From: Leucobacter luti
GTDB lineage: Bacteria > Actinomycetota > Actinomycetes > Actinomycetales > Microbacteriaceae
Direction: 5' to 3'
Assembly: GCF_019464495.1 (NCBI RefSeq)
Contig: NZ_CP080492.1
Span: 1,736,001 to 1,800,000, forward strand
Length of the DNA: 64,000 nucleotides
Shown: positions 1 to 10,899 of the stretch, one piece after another
Numbering within the stretch: the first letter of the stretch is position 1
How the letters are laid out: each line of letters opens with the position of its first letter
Notes under the pieces: model-generated
The model's database searches: none
Seen by the model: the letters and a program-made list of their open reading frames with translations, nothing else
Told to the model about the DNA's origin: nothing
Made by a program: the position numbers and the translations under genes

Positions 1-1268
1 GAAGGTACGATCGCGTGCAACCTGCCGAGTCTGCCCCACGACCTGCTCGACCAGGTGGCGATATCCCAAGTGTGAGTTGAACACGATGCGCAACTCCCCG
101 CCTGGCGCCAGCGCACGCTCACACGCCGCGATGAGGCGATGTGCGACACCAGCGTGCACCGTTGCGCCCGTGTGAAACGGCGGGTTGAGCAGGATCAGAT
201 CGGCCCAGCCATCCGGCACGGCTTCGAGCGCGTCGGCCCGGTGCACACAGACGCCCGCACGGGCTGCGGCACTCGCAGCAGGAACGGGACTCGCAGCAAG
301 ATCGGGGCCAGCGAGGCGCGCGCTCCCGGGCTTTCGGTCCACGCATGCCCGCAGCCAGCGGCGAGGACCCCGCAGCCGCGGCTGTCTCGAGCGTCGCTTT
401 CACCGCTGCGGCCGACTGATCTGTGGCGATCACCTGTGCGTCTGGCCTGCTCCGCGCTGCGGACACCGCAAGCACGCCGTTGCCGCTTCCAAGATCGACG
501 ATTCGCGTGGCTGCAGGGGCCGCGTCCGCGAGACCAGCCAGCAGGAGCCTGCTTCCGTGGTCGAGCGTCGGACCCCGAAGGTCGCACCGAACGCTGCGAC
601 GCGGAAGTCGAGCTCGGGTCCCCTCCCCAACGCGGGAACGGGGCTGGCCCGGCCTGGATCGGCGCGCTCGCAGTGAGGACCCGTGATTTGCGCCAGCCGA
701 GCCCCGCCGCGACCTCGCGAAAGTGGCGCGCAAGCACGGTATTCATCGTGTGCGTCATGTGTTTCACCCGGCCACCAGCGAACACGCGCACATCGGGCCT
801 CGCCCAGCGCGCGATCGCCCAGGCGAGCTCTTCGAGCGCATCGGGCCGCGGGGTAACTGCACGAGCACGACAGCGGCACCGCTCAGCAGAGATGCATCGA
901 GCGTGTGAGCTGAACGGCAGCTCAGCAGGCACCGATCCGGAATCGGAAGCTGCTGCCGCGTCCGCCTCTGTTCGAGTCCCGAGCCCGATGCGCGCCGCGT
1001 TCGCGTGCAGCGCCCGCTCTCCCAGCACAGGATCCTGAAAGACGCGAATCCCCGTTGCGCCGAGCAACTGCGCTGCGCCAAGGGTGAGGGCGCCGTGGCG
1101 GTCCCCGAGCACTACGAGCTCGCCATGCTGCACAGTACGGATCGCGTCGGAGGCCGTGGCGAGCAGTAGTTCGTCCGTGGCATCGAAGGCTTGCAACTCG
1201 GCAGCTTCGAAGTCTGGTTCGCGCGAGAGCCGAGCGAATAGCGCTGCCGCGCCGGCTACGGTTTCCAC
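1..1268 (-). pseudogene. Class I SAM methyltransferase (RsmC/RlmG-like), frameshifted and cut by window start
   Basis: Likely an rRNA guanine-N2 methyltransferase of the RsmC/RlmG type. Conserved pieces lie in order but in different frames. The N-terminal part starts at the GTG at 1268. A SAM-binding DLGSGNGVL loop follows near 450-480, and a DLILLNPPFHTG catalytic motif lies near 165-200. The C-terminus runs past base 1. At least four frame changes are needed to join them. Two are repaired by adding one base to a C or G run (near 856 and near 570). The GTG start overlaps the hspR stop by 13 bp, so this is the last gene of the dnaK operon. Whether the breaks are real or sequencing indels cannot be decided here. 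Confidence 0.7.
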
Positions 1269-1675
1269 ACGACAACTTCAGCGTTGCGGCGCACGCGGGT
1301 GCCGCGACGCAGCGTGACCACTTCGCCCCGGCGGAGCCAGCGGCGAAGACGCGACGATCCGGCCGCTGGAGGCGTTCCTCCGACAGCGCGCGTTCCAGCT
1401 CGCGCACCTGCGCCTGCAACGCTTGGACACGATCCTCCAGCTGGAGCACGCGGCGGATCCCTTCGAGGCTGAGACCTTCTGCTGAGCCGCGCTACCTCGC
1501 GCAGCTGGGCAACGTCGTGCAGGGAGTAGCGCCGGGTGTTGCCCCGGGTGCGCTGCGGCGAAACGAGTCCGATCCGGTCGTATTGGCGCAGCGTTTGCGG
1601 GTGCATCTCGGCGAGCTCTGCGGCCGCCGCGATAGCAAATACGGGCGTGAAGCGATCCATCTGCGGTGTCGCCAT
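1256..1675 (-). pseudogene. hspR: HspR-type MerR-family heat-shock repressor, two frameshifts as sequenced
   Basis: HspR represses the dnaK operon by binding HAIR operators. The start is the ATG at 1675, eight bases after an AGGACAGGAC ribosome-binding stretch. The first ~65 residues contain a MerR helix-turn-helix (HPQTLRQYDRIGLVSP, then NTRRYSLHDVAQLREVARLS). The frame then shifts near 1480 into SLEGIRRVLQLEDRVQALQ and a coiled coil. It shifts back near 1340 to end in NAEVVVWKP, the C-terminus typical of HspR. The second shift sits at a GGGG run. Downstream of dnaJ, it is the expected fourth gene of an actinobacterial dnaK operon. As written it cannot give a full repressor. Confidence 0.8.
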
Positions 1676-1744
1676 GATGTCCTGTCCTCTCGTCCCCAAA
1701 ATTATGGTGGGTCCGGTCGCCGATTGGCGACCGGACCCTGCACA

Positions 1745-2704
1745 CTAACTTCGTGCGCGCGCGAGCAGGTCCTCGCGCGGATTCTCGTTCGGTTCGACGG
1801 CGCGGAACGCCTCGAGTGCTTCTTTCGCTTCCGGTGAGAGATGCGATGGAACGACGACCTGAACCTCCGCGAGGAGATCCCCCGTCGCCTTCGCGGTCTT
1901 GACCCCTCGCCCCTTGACGCGCAACACGCGCCCGCTCGGGGTGCCGGGCTGGACCTTCAGCTTGACGGGCTCCCCGCCCAGCGTCGGCACTTCAACTGTC
2001 GCGCCGAGCGCGGCCTCAGCAAAAGTGACTGGGAGCTTCAGGCGCAGGTTGTTTCCTTCGCGCTCGAACACCGGGTGCTTCCGCACAGCAACTGTGAGAA
2101 TGATGTCGCCGGGCTGCCCGCCGTTCGGGCTCGCTTCGCCCTTGCCACGCACCTTGATCTTTTGCCCGTCCGAAACTCCGGCAGGGATCTTGACCTTGAC
2201 GTTGCCGCTGGGTGCTTGCAGGGTGACGGTCTTCCCCTGCACTGCGGTTGCGAAGTCCAAGGTCGTGGATGCCTGCACGTCGCGCCCGGGCTGCGGACCG
2301 CGCTGAGCACCGCCGCCAAACATTCCGAAGATGTCCTCGAAGTTTTGGCCGCCAGTCTGCTGGTAGCTGTACTGCTGGCCACCGCGGGCGCCGCCGCCAA
2401 ACATCCCGCCGAACACGTCCTCGAAGCCCTGTGCTCCGCCGCCACCCGACGTGAATCGGGCGCTGCCGGTGCCCATGGCCCGGATCTGGTCGTACTCCGC
2501 GCGCTGTTCTGCATCAGAAAGCACTGAGTATGCCTCGCTGATCTCCTTGAACTTCGCCTCAGCCGCCGCGTCTCCCGGGTTGGAATCCGGGTGGTAGGTA
2601 CGCGCGAGCTTCCGGTAGGTCTTCTTCAGCTCAGCATCGCTGGCGCTCTTCGAGACGCCGAGGATCTGGTAGAAGTCCTTTTCGAGCCAATCTTGACTAG
2701 CCAT
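1745..2704 (-). CDS. dnaJ: DnaJ-family co-chaperone without zinc finger
   Basis: J-domain co-chaperone that stimulates DnaK ATP hydrolysis. The J domain spans about residues 8-75 with the essential HPD (TYHPDSNP). A glycine/phenylalanine-rich stretch follows (about 85-140), then the two C-terminal substrate-binding beta domains (GRDVQASTTLDF onward). No CxxCxGxG repeats are present, so this is a type II (CbpA-like) protein of about 319 residues. The start is the ATG at 2704, which overlaps the grpE stop by 8 bp. The grpE-dnaJ overlap implies translational coupling. Confidence 0.93.
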   Translation of the reverse strand: MASQDWLEKDFYQILGVSKSASDAELKKTYRKLARTYHPDSNPGDAAAEAKFKEISEAYSVLSDAEQRAEYDQIRAMGTGSARFTSGGGGAQGFEDVFGGMFGGGARGGQQYSYQQTGGQNFEDIFGMFGGGAQRGPQPGRDVQASTTLDFATAVQGKTVTLQAPSGNVKVKIPAGVSDGQKIKVRGKGEASPNGGQPGDIILTVAVRKHPVFEREGNNLRLKLPVTFAEAALGATVEVPTLGGEPVKLKVQPGTPSGRVLRVKGRGVKTAKATGDLLAEVQVVVPSHLSPEAKEALEAFRAVEPNENPREDLLARARS

Positions 2705-3371
2705 CTGCCCCCACCGCCACCGCGACCTTGGCGGGGCGTAGCTCGACATCGCCGAGTCGGTACCCCCGCTCGATTACGTCCAGGATCGTGTCGTGCTCGG
2801 TGCCGGGAACCGGCACCTGCGCAATGGCCTCGTGCAGCTGCGGATCGAAGGCTTCGCCCTTTTCTCCGAAGCTCGTGAGGCCGAAGCGCTCGAGCGTGGT
2901 GCGGAGCTTCTGGCCGATCGTGGCGAAAGCTGTGCCCTCGACGAGATCGCCGTGCTGTTCTGCACGGTCCAGATCGTCGAGCACCGTCAGCAGCGGAGTG
3001 ACCGCTGCGGCGATTGCACGCTGCTTCTCGATGGCCGCATTGGCCTCGGTCCGCTTCCGGTAGTTCGCATATTCGGCGCTGAGTCGACGCAGATCCTCCA
3101 GGTACGGGTTTTCCGCTTCAGCGGCGCCCTCCGTACCCTCGGCAGCGTCAGCCCCCGCGGCATCGGCGTTCTGCTGGGCACCCAGAATGTCGTCGACCGT
3201 CAGGTCCTGCTGTTCGGCAGATGAGCCGACGGGGCCGGACGAGGCAGCCGCTGCCGCCTCGTCCGAGTGGCCCGCTGGGCCGGAAGCGTGTGCTTCCGAC
3301 CCAGCTGCAGGAACCTCACTGCCGTGCTGCTCGTCGTCCGAGCCCGGTGTGCGCTGTTCCTCGTTCATCAT
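2697..3371 (-). CDS. grpE: GrpE nucleotide exchange factor
   Basis: Nucleotide exchange factor for DnaK. The N-terminal ~80 residues are low-complexity, acidic and alanine-rich. The coiled coil and head follow, with ENPYLEDLRRLSAEYANYRKR, then FDPQLHEAI and the C-terminal GYRLGDVELRPAKVAV signature of the family. The gene begins two bases after the dnaK stop (an ATGATG pair, so residue 1 or 2 may be the true start) and overlaps dnaJ at its 3' end. The length of 224 residues is normal for the family. Confidence 0.95.
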   Translation of the reverse strand: MMNEEQRTPGSDDEQHGSEVPAAGSEAHASGPAGHSDEAAAAASSGPVGSSAEQQDLTVDDILGAQQNADAAGADAAEGTEGAAEAENPYLEDLRRLSAEYANYRKRTEANAAIEKQRAIAAAVTPLLTVLDDLDRAEQHGDLVEGTAFATIGQKLRTTLERFGLTSFGEKGEAFDPQLHEAIAQVPVPGTEHDTILDVIERGYRLGDVELRPAKVAVAVGADG

Positions 3372-3373
3372 GA

Positions 3374-5257
<1,884 letters not shown>

Positions 5258-5313
5258 TCAGACGCGAGCGTGCGCTGGCGTCCGGGTCTTGTCAGCCGGG
5301 CCGGAATTCCGAC

Positions 5314-5334
5314 CTTGAGCCTGATGCACTCAAG
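5314..5334 (-). promoter_or_regulatory. HAIR operator 1 (HspR site) upstream of dnaK
   Basis: The sequence reads CTTGAGC-N7-ACTCAAG and matches the HspR inverted-repeat consensus CTTGAGT-N7-ACTCAAG at 13 of 14 arm positions. The right arm overlaps the proposed -10 box of the dnaK promoter, so binding would block RNA polymerase. Confidence 0.85.
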
Positions 5335-5360
5335 TTTACTATCCGACGGCCGGGAGTCAA
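5333..5360 (-). promoter_or_regulatory. dnaK: Candidate dnaK promoter
   Basis: On the minus strand a TTGACT -35 element (5355-5360) is separated by 16 bp from a TAAACT -10-like element (5333-5338). It lies exactly between the two HAIR operators and about 100 bp upstream of the dnaK start. Confidence 0.55.
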
Positions 5361-5375
5361 GTTCACGCAGCAAAA

Positions 5376-5396
5376 CTTGAGTCAGTCTCACTCAAC
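5376..5396 (-). promoter_or_regulatory. HAIR operator 2 (HspR site) upstream of dnaK
   Basis: CTTGAGT-N7-ACTCAAC matches 13 of 14 arm bases of the HAIR consensus. It lies just upstream of the -35 element and 62 bp centre to centre from HAIR 1. Paired sites flanking a promoter fit cooperative HspR repression. Confidence 0.85.
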
Positions 5397-5409
5397 TTTC
5401 AGGATTCGG

Positions 5410-7257
5410 TCACTTCTGAGTCACGCGAGCTCCACTTTCGGGCCCTAACACCAGTTCCCGCACAAACTGTGCAAGCAGCGCGGCCGGCTGCGGATCCCTG
5501 CCGTACCAACGTAATCGCACCGATACGGGGAGATCCTCCAAAGTGGACGCTTCAAGTCGAGGCAGCTCAGTCCCCTGACCAAACTCCACATTGAGCTTCT
5601 TGGCCCACTGCTCACTAAGCTCCCTGAGCGCCGCTTCGGACTCGTAGGCTTGCGCCACCCTCTCGATTGAAAGCCCCATTCGGTTGACCCCAAAGCTGAG
5701 CATGCCGAATCGCTTCGGTCCACGGTGTTCCGAATTCGCGAAGTTCAGTGTCCACATCCGCCCGCTCTGCCCAACTGGCGTCAAGAAATCTGCGGTTGCG
5801 TCAGCAAACTCAAACCCCCAGCCAATATCCCTGGCTTTGATGCCAAGCTCACTGAGACGCGCGCGCATGCCGCCTGGGTCACCGATGAGGTTCCACTGGC
5901 CGGGTCGGCCATCCGCATCCGCTGCTTGCTCTGCCGCTGCGCGGAAACGCTGCTCATTGATGCTGTCGTCTGCACCTCCGGAAAAATGTGCCGTGACCAT
6001 GTACAGCATGTTCTTTGCGGCGCCCCAGTCTCGCTCCCACGCCTGCTTGTCGACGAGCTGCTTATTCTCTGGGGCCCACGCCTCGTCTTCCCCACTTTCC
6101 TCTCCCTTCTCAAGAAACTGCACAAGCCCCTTCACACCCGAGCCCTCGTACTGCAGCTGATATACGAAGGCCGCAACTTCGGGGTGGGCACTCTGCAGGC
6201 AGAGCATCGCGAAGAGGTCTAGGCCACCCTGATCGCCGATACTTGAATCGGGAGACTCCGCCGTTTTGACAAGCTTCTGCAGGGCCAGAGTGTTCGTCAG
6301 ACGTTTCACTGCCCGCGGGTTGCTACTGCCAACTTGCCGAGCAAAACTCAGATAGGACTTGGCGTGCTCACCGGTCGTCAAGCCGGCCGCCTCCACGCCG
6401 GCCTCGAGCAGAGCTTCTACGTCGTACGCGTACACAGGAACATGAAAAGGCACTTGGATCAGCTTCTCAAAGTACCGCCGCCCGCGTGCCGCGTCTTTGG
6501 CGGAGTCTCCGCTACTGCCGTACCTTGCGCTGACCCCTTCTTCAACGATCTCGATGTCAACAGCGAGCACGAAGACACAGCCTGGAACGTCGAGAAATAT
6601 CTTGATAGATTCCAGCAGTTCGACAGCGCGCCGCGGTTCCAAACGGTCGAGATCATCAATGAGCACAACAACACGTTCCTTTGACTGTGCCACGAGGTTT
6701 GCAAAGGTATCACGGAGCTCAGTTATTGCCTGGACCTGGTCAGCTGGCTCATTCTCAGGTTTTCTTCGCTCGACTCGATCATTGAGCTTCCTCCAAAAGG
6801 AGGCGAGCCTGTGACCTTGAGGAATCCAGGGCGCAGCCTCCTCAAATAGAAAATCTGCTCCCGCCAGAGCCAGCGTTCCCAGATGCTGCTTGAGTCTTTG
6901 TTTTCGTTCCAACTGTTCTGGCGTTGCGGTGGCCGGCGCGACACAGTCGGCAATTCTGCGAATGAGATTCGCCGCCAGCTGCTCTCCGAGGTTGAACTGC
7001 GAATACTGCCAAGTATTGAATTCGACAACATTTACCTGGCGATCATCACGGTCGCGCACGCGTTTGACAGCCATCGCCATGACCGAGCTCTTGCCACTTC
7101 CCCAGCTTCCTTGGACGGATACCGTCATCGGAGTCGCGCATCTCACAACGAAGTCAGCAAGCGCTTCGGCGTGCGGGGCCACCCCCAAAAGATCCGCCAC
7201 CTCGGGGGCATCGACGAGTCCGACAGTTGATTCAGTCAAGGTTGCACAGCTCCGCAT
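5410..7257 (-). CDS. KAP-family P-loop NTPase
   Basis: A 615-residue protein of the KAP NTPase group. Walker A (GSWGSGKSS) is at about residues 50-58. The family-typical EFNTWQYSQ motif follows near 80 and Walker B (VVVLIDDLDRL) near 208. A region with SSNPRAVKRLTN, typical of STAND/KAP sensor helices, lies near 315. No transmembrane insertion is evident within the NTPase, unlike many KAP proteins. The last ~200 residues are unrecognised. KAP proteins occur in phage exclusion (PifA) and membrane-associated assemblies, but the role here is unknown. The ATG at 7257 has only a weak ribosome site; a TTG at 7239 is an alternative. It ends 14 bp before the dnaK HAIR region. Confidence 0.8.
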   Translation of the reverse strand: MRSCATLTESTVGLVDAPEVADLLGVAPHAEALADFVVRCATPMTVSVQGSWGSGKSSVMAMAVKRVRDRDDRQVNVVEFNTWQYSQFNLGEQLAANLIRRIADCVAPATATPEQLERKQRLKQHLGTLALAGADFLFEEAAPWIPQGHRLASFWRKLNDRVERRKPENEPADQVQAITELRDTFANLVAQSKERVVVLIDDLDRLEPRRAVELLESIKIFLDVPGCVFVLAVDIEIVEEGVSARYGSSGDSAKDAARGRRYFEKLIQVPFHVPVYAYDVEALLEAGVEAAGLTTGEHAKSYLSFARQVGSSNPRAVKRLTNTLALQKLVKTAESPDSSIGDQGGLDLFAMLCLQSAHPEVAAFVYQLQYEGSGVKGLVQFLEKGEESGEDEAWAPENKQLVDKQAWERDWGAAKNMLYMVTAHFSGGADDSINEQRFRAAAEQAADADGRPGQWNLIGDPGGMRARLSELGIKARDIGWGFEFADATADFLTPVGQSGRMWTLNFANSEHRGPKRFGMLSFGVNRMGLSIERVAQAYESEAALRELSEQWAKKLNVEFGQGTELPRLEASTLEDLPVSVRLRWYGRDPQPAALLAQFVRELVLGPESGARVTQK

Positions 7258-7393
7258 CTACTTTGGTGACCACTATGAATATCAAATGAACCAGGTCGAG
7301 TCTAGCCTCACAACACATGAACGAGTGCCTCCGCAGTTTCTTGGCGGTGCCACCCCCTCCCGCACAGGCCGCGGAGCCACTACTGTGAGCAGC

Positions 7394-8707
7394 ATGAGCG
7401 AAACCGCGCCGGTCGTCTTTCCCGCCGTGACTCCCCCGGCCCCACCCGTGAAGAAGAGCAAGATCCTCGCGTGGTCGCTCTGGGATTGGGGGTCTGCGGC
7501 GTTCCAGGCGGTCGTCACGACGTTCGTTTTCGGCGTCTACATCACACAGCCTGCGTTTGGCGCAGAAGAAGTGGTCACCGCGCAGCTCGGCACTGCGCTC
7601 CTGATCGCGGGTATCATCGTCGCGTTGCTCGCCCCGATCACCGGACAGCTCACGGACGCAGCCGGCAAACGTAAGCTGTGGCTCGGAATCACCACCGCAG
7701 TCGTGGTCGGGTGCACCGCGCTGCTCGCCCTCGTTGCTCCGGAGCCGAACTACCTCATGCTCGGCCTCGTGCTGCTCGCCATTGGCAACGTAGCCTTTGA
7801 ATTCGCAAGTGTCAGCTACAACGCGATGCTCAGTCAGGTGTCCACGAACGCGAACGTCGGCCGCGTCTCCGGTTTCGGCTGGGGCATGGGGTATCTCGGC
7901 GGAATCGTGCTGCTCGCCATCTTGCTCGTCGGCTTCATTTTCCCGGATCCCGGCTGGTTCGGTGTCACCCACGACGGCGGCTGGAACATCCGCGTCGCCA
8001 TGATCGTCGCGGCAGCCTGGTTCGGCTTGAGCGCGATCCCCGTATTCTTCGCCGTACCTGAGATCTCGGTTGACCCGGCCAGGAAGCCGGGAATCCGCGG
8101 TATCGTCACCGCGTACGGCACACTGTTTCGCACGATCGGGGATCTGTGGCGCACCGCACGCCAAACCCTGTTCTTCCTGGTCGCCAGTGCCGTCTTCCGC
8201 GACGGGCTCGCCGGTGTATTCACCTTTGGCGGCGTGATCGCCGCGCGCAGCTTCGGCTTCGACGCGACCACGGTGATCATCTTTGCGATCGCGGCCAACG
8301 TTGTCGCCGGGCTCGCCACGATCATCGCTGGCTTCGCGGAAGACCGGATCGGCGCGAAGCCGATCATGGTGTGGTCGATCGCGTGCATGATTCTCGCGGC
8401 GCTGCTCGTGTTCCTGCTCGCACCGCTTGGCACCTGGGTGTTCTGGGTCTTCGGCCTGCTGCTGTGCATCTTCGTTGGGCCGGTGCAGTCCGCCAGCCGC
8501 AGTTACCTCGCACGGCTGATCCCGCCCGGCCGCGAAGGCGAGATCTTTGGCTTGTACGCCACCACTGGCCGCGCCGTCTCGTTCCTCGCACCGGGTGCAT
8601 TCACCCTTGCAGTCATGCTCGGCGGGGCGGCAATCTTCGGCATCCTCGGGATCGCGCTCGTGCTGATCGTCGGGCTCCTCCTGCTCCTTCCCGTGCGCAC
8701 GCGCTAA
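7394..8707 (+). CDS. MFS transporter (UMF1/Atg22-like)
   Basis: Integral membrane carrier of 437 residues with about 12 hydrophobic helices. The N-terminal WSLWDWGSAAFQAVVTTFVFGVYI motif is typical of the UMF1/Atg22-like MFS branch, and the loop 2 signature appears as GQLTDAAGKRK. The substrate cannot be inferred. The ATG at 7394 follows a GTGAGC stretch; the frame is open further upstream but without protein-like sequence. It ends 9 bp before the sensor kinase, so it probably shares a transcript with the two-component pair. Confidence 0.88.
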   Translation: MSETAPVVFPAVTPPAPPVKKSKILAWSLWDWGSAAFQAVVTTFVFGVYITQPAFGAEEVVTAQLGTALLIAGIIVALLAPITGQLTDAAGKRKLWLGITTAVVVGCTALLALVAPEPNYLMLGLVLLAIGNVAFEFASVSYNAMLSQVSTNANVGRVSGFGWGMGYLGGIVLLAILLVGFIFPDPGWFGVTHDGGWNIRVAMIVAAAWFGLSAIPVFFAVPEISVDPARKPGIRGIVTAYGTLFRTIGDLWRTARQTLFFLVASAVFRDGLAGVFTFGGVIAARSFGFDATTVIIFAIAANVVAGLATIIAGFAEDRIGAKPIMVWSIACMILAALLVFLLAPLGTWVFWVFGLLLCIFVGPVQSASRSYLARLIPPGREGEIFGLYATTGRAVSFLAPGAFTLAVMLGGAAIFGILGIALVLIVGLLLLLPVRTR

Positions 8708-8716
8708 CCTACCCGG

Positions 8717-9958
8717 GTGAACACCCGCACTCGATCCACCCCGCGCGAGCCGCGACCGGCGCTTGATCGCACCGTCGACGTCGGCTTCGCGCTGCTGTTG
8801 ATCGTCTGCGCCCTGCGCTACTTCGCGTTCCACACGCTCGCGGGCACCGGTGTTGCCGTGCTCGCGCTGGCAATCGGCACTGGCATCAGTTACGCGGCCG
8901 CTGTCGTGAGCGTGGAGCGCACTGCGCGAGTCGGCGGCTCCGTCACCGGGCAGCGGATCGGGCTGATCCTCGCCACGGCGCTGTGGCTCCCCCTCACCGT
9001 CATCGCGCCGTCCTTTGGGTGGTGCGCGTTCGCGCTGATCTTCGCAGTGCACCGCGTGCTCACACCTCGTTTCGCGCTCGCAGTGTCCGGGGCGATCGTC
9101 GTCGCGGTAAGCCTCGGGCTGTGGATCATGTCACAGGGGCAGGATCTCGGGCTCGTGCTCGGCCCCTTCTTCGGTGGACTCGTACTGTCCTACGCCTACG
9201 CGACAGTCACGAGGACCCTCGATGCGAAGCGCGCCGTGATTGCCGAGCTCACCGAGACCCGCTCGCAGCTCGCCCGCTCCGAGCGTGAGGCCGGCGCGCT
9301 GGCCGAGCGCAATCGGGTGGCGAGTGAGCTCCACGACACTGTGGTGCAGCGCACGGCGAGCGCACTGCTCTTGCTGGAGTCCGCCCAGCAGCTCGGCCCC
9401 GGGTCGACGCCTGCACCGGCTGTTGCCGACGCGAGCGAGGCGCTCAGGGAGACGTTGACGGAGACGCGCAGGCTGGTGCACGGCTTGGCGGATCCGCGGG
9501 TCATCGGCACAACGATCTCCAGCGCGCTGGCAGCAGAAGCAGCGGCTGCGGGCGCCGAGTTTGCGCTGTCGGGGCACGAGCGATTGGTCCCCGAGATGAC
9601 TGTGCACGCGCTCCAGCGCATCACGCGCGAGGCGCTGGTGAACGCGGCGAAGCACGCGGGATCCGCGACGAAGCGCGTGACGGTGACCTTTTTCCCACAC
9701 TCCGTCGGCGTCGACATTGCCGATGACGGTGTCGGTTTTGACCCGGGAAACGGCGTGGGAGCGGACGGGGCCGGCTTCGGCCTGCGGGCAATGAGCTGGC
9801 GCGCGCAGAATCTCGGAGGCACACTCTCGATCGAATCGGAACCGGGAAACGGTACTGTGATCGCCGCGAGCATTCCGCTCGACGGTATCGACGCCAGTGC
9901 TGAGTCCAGCGCAGAATCCGGCCCTGGCCCCGCTGCAGAGAGTGAGACCCCCGCATGA
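8717..9958 (+). CDS. NarL-type sensor histidine kinase
   Basis: Membrane sensor kinase of 413 residues. Four or five hydrophobic helices occupy about residues 15-165. A short coiled linker leads to a HisKA_3 dimerisation domain with the phospho-acceptor His near residue 206 (VASELHDTVVQR). The HATPase domain has an N box near ITREALVNAAKHAG and a G box (ADDGVGFDPGN, then GFGLRAM). There is no extracellular sensor domain of size, so the signal is probably sensed in the membrane. It starts at GTG 8717 and its stop overlaps the regulator start by 4 bp. Confidence 0.93.
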   Translation: MNTRTRSTPREPRPALDRTVDVGFALLLIVCALRYFAFHTLAGTGVAVLALAIGTGISYAAAVVSVERTARVGGSVTGQRIGLILATALWLPLTVIAPSFGWCAFALIFAVHRVLTPRFALAVSGAIVVAVSLGLWIMSQGQDLGLVLGPFFGGLVLSYAYATVTRTLDAKRAVIAELTETRSQLARSEREAGALAERNRVASELHDTVVQRTASALLLLESAQQLGPGSTPAPAVADASEALRETLTETRRLVHGLADPRVIGTTISSALAAEAAAAGAEFALSGHERLVPEMTVHALQRITREALVNAAKHAGSATKRVTVTFFPHSVGVDIADDGVGFDPGNGVGADGAGFGLRAMSWRAQNLGGTLSIESEPGNGTVIAASIPLDGIDASAESSAESGPGPAAESETPA

Positions 9959-10581
9959 TCCGGATCCTGCTCGTTGACGATCACCCGATCCTGCGCCACG
10001 GAATGCGGGCGCTGCTCGAGACCCAGGCCGACTTTGCGGTGCTCGCGGAGGCAGGATCGCTCGCAGAGGCCGAAGCACAGGCCGCGGCGCACCCGATTGA
10101 CGTCGCACTGGTTGACCTCGATCTCGGCGATGGCGAGCCGAGTGGTATTGAGGTGACGCGCGCGATTCGGGGGATCCCCGATCCGGCCCGCGTCATTGTG
10201 TTCACCGCGTTCGATTCCGACGCCGACGTGGTGCGGGCGGCAGATGCTGGGGCATCAGGCTATCTCGTGAAGGACAGTCGGCCGCACGAGGTGTTCCACG
10301 CGATCCGCGCCGCCGCGAACGGGGACGGAGTGCGTGCGGGGAACATCGCCGAGCGGCTCGGGCGCCGCACTGAGCACCCGGACGATGCCCTCACCGGGCG
10401 CGAACTTGAAGTGCTCGCGCTGGTCGCTGCCGGGCTGTCAAACCGCGAGGTCGCGAGCCGGCTGGTGGTGAGCGAGGCGACAGTGAAGACGCATCTGCAC
10501 CACGCGTTCACGAAGCTGGGCTCGGACAATCGGCAGGCAGCGGTGGCCACGGCGGTTAAGCGGGGCCTGATCCGGATCTGA
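9955..10581 (+). CDS. NarL/FixJ-family response regulator
   Basis: Two-domain regulator of 208 residues. The receiver domain has an acidic DD pair (VDDH), phospho-acceptor Asp near residue 54 (ALVDLDL), conserved Thr in FTAFD and Lys in YLVKDS. The C-terminal LuxR-type helix-turn-helix reads LTGRELEVLALVAAGLSNRE to TVKTHLHHAFTKLG. The ATGA overlap with the kinase marks them as a cognate pair. Its target genes are not evident; the adjacent MFS gene is the obvious candidate. Confidence 0.95.
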   Translation: MIRILLVDDHPILRHGMRALLETQADFAVLAEAGSLAEAEAQAAAHPIDVALVDLDLGDGEPSGIEVTRAIRGIPDPARVIVFTAFDSDADVVRAADAGASGYLVKDSRPHEVFHAIRAAANGDGVRAGNIAERLGRRTEHPDDALTGRELEVLALVAAGLSNREVASRLVVSEATVKTHLHHAFTKLGSDNRQAAVATAVKRGLIRI

Positions 10582-10731
10582 GGCGCGGGGTGGGTGGGGT
10601 CATCTTCACCCGGGTGCCGGATCGCGAGCAGGTTCAACCGATCGATTGATCCGCCCCGTGTGCGGCGTTCATAGCCTGAATAGTGGTCGCCCTCGAACTC
10701 CGATGCCTTTCAGAAGTTTGGCGGGCGATCG

Positions 10732-10755
10732 CAAAGACCGCAGCGTCGGTCTTTG
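10732..10755 (+). promoter_or_regulatory. Hairpin in the leader of the DUF4822 wall-protein gene
   Basis: A perfect 9-bp stem (CAAAGACCG / CGGTCTTTG) with a 6-base loop lies 35 bp before the likely ATG at 10790, in a 208-bp gene-free stretch. It has no U-tract, so it is not an obvious terminator. It could be part of a structured leader; I could not match it to a riboswitch class I know. Confidence 0.35.
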
Positions 10756-10899
10756 GCTCCGTCAAACGCCGATGACAAGGATCCCCCACATGCGTGACCA
10801 CACTCCCCCTTCAGCTTCACGCCCCGCTGCGCAGGATCAGCGCAGCCGGCTTCGCGCCCGCGGCCCCTCCTCACCGCGACGGCGCTCGTTGCGACCTCG

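Noticed and set aside
7232..9052. Long antisense reading frame (606 codons) opposite the MFS and kinase genes
   Set aside because: Its product is low-complexity and charged with no domain; the plus-strand genes have full motif sets. It is a high-GC shadow frame.
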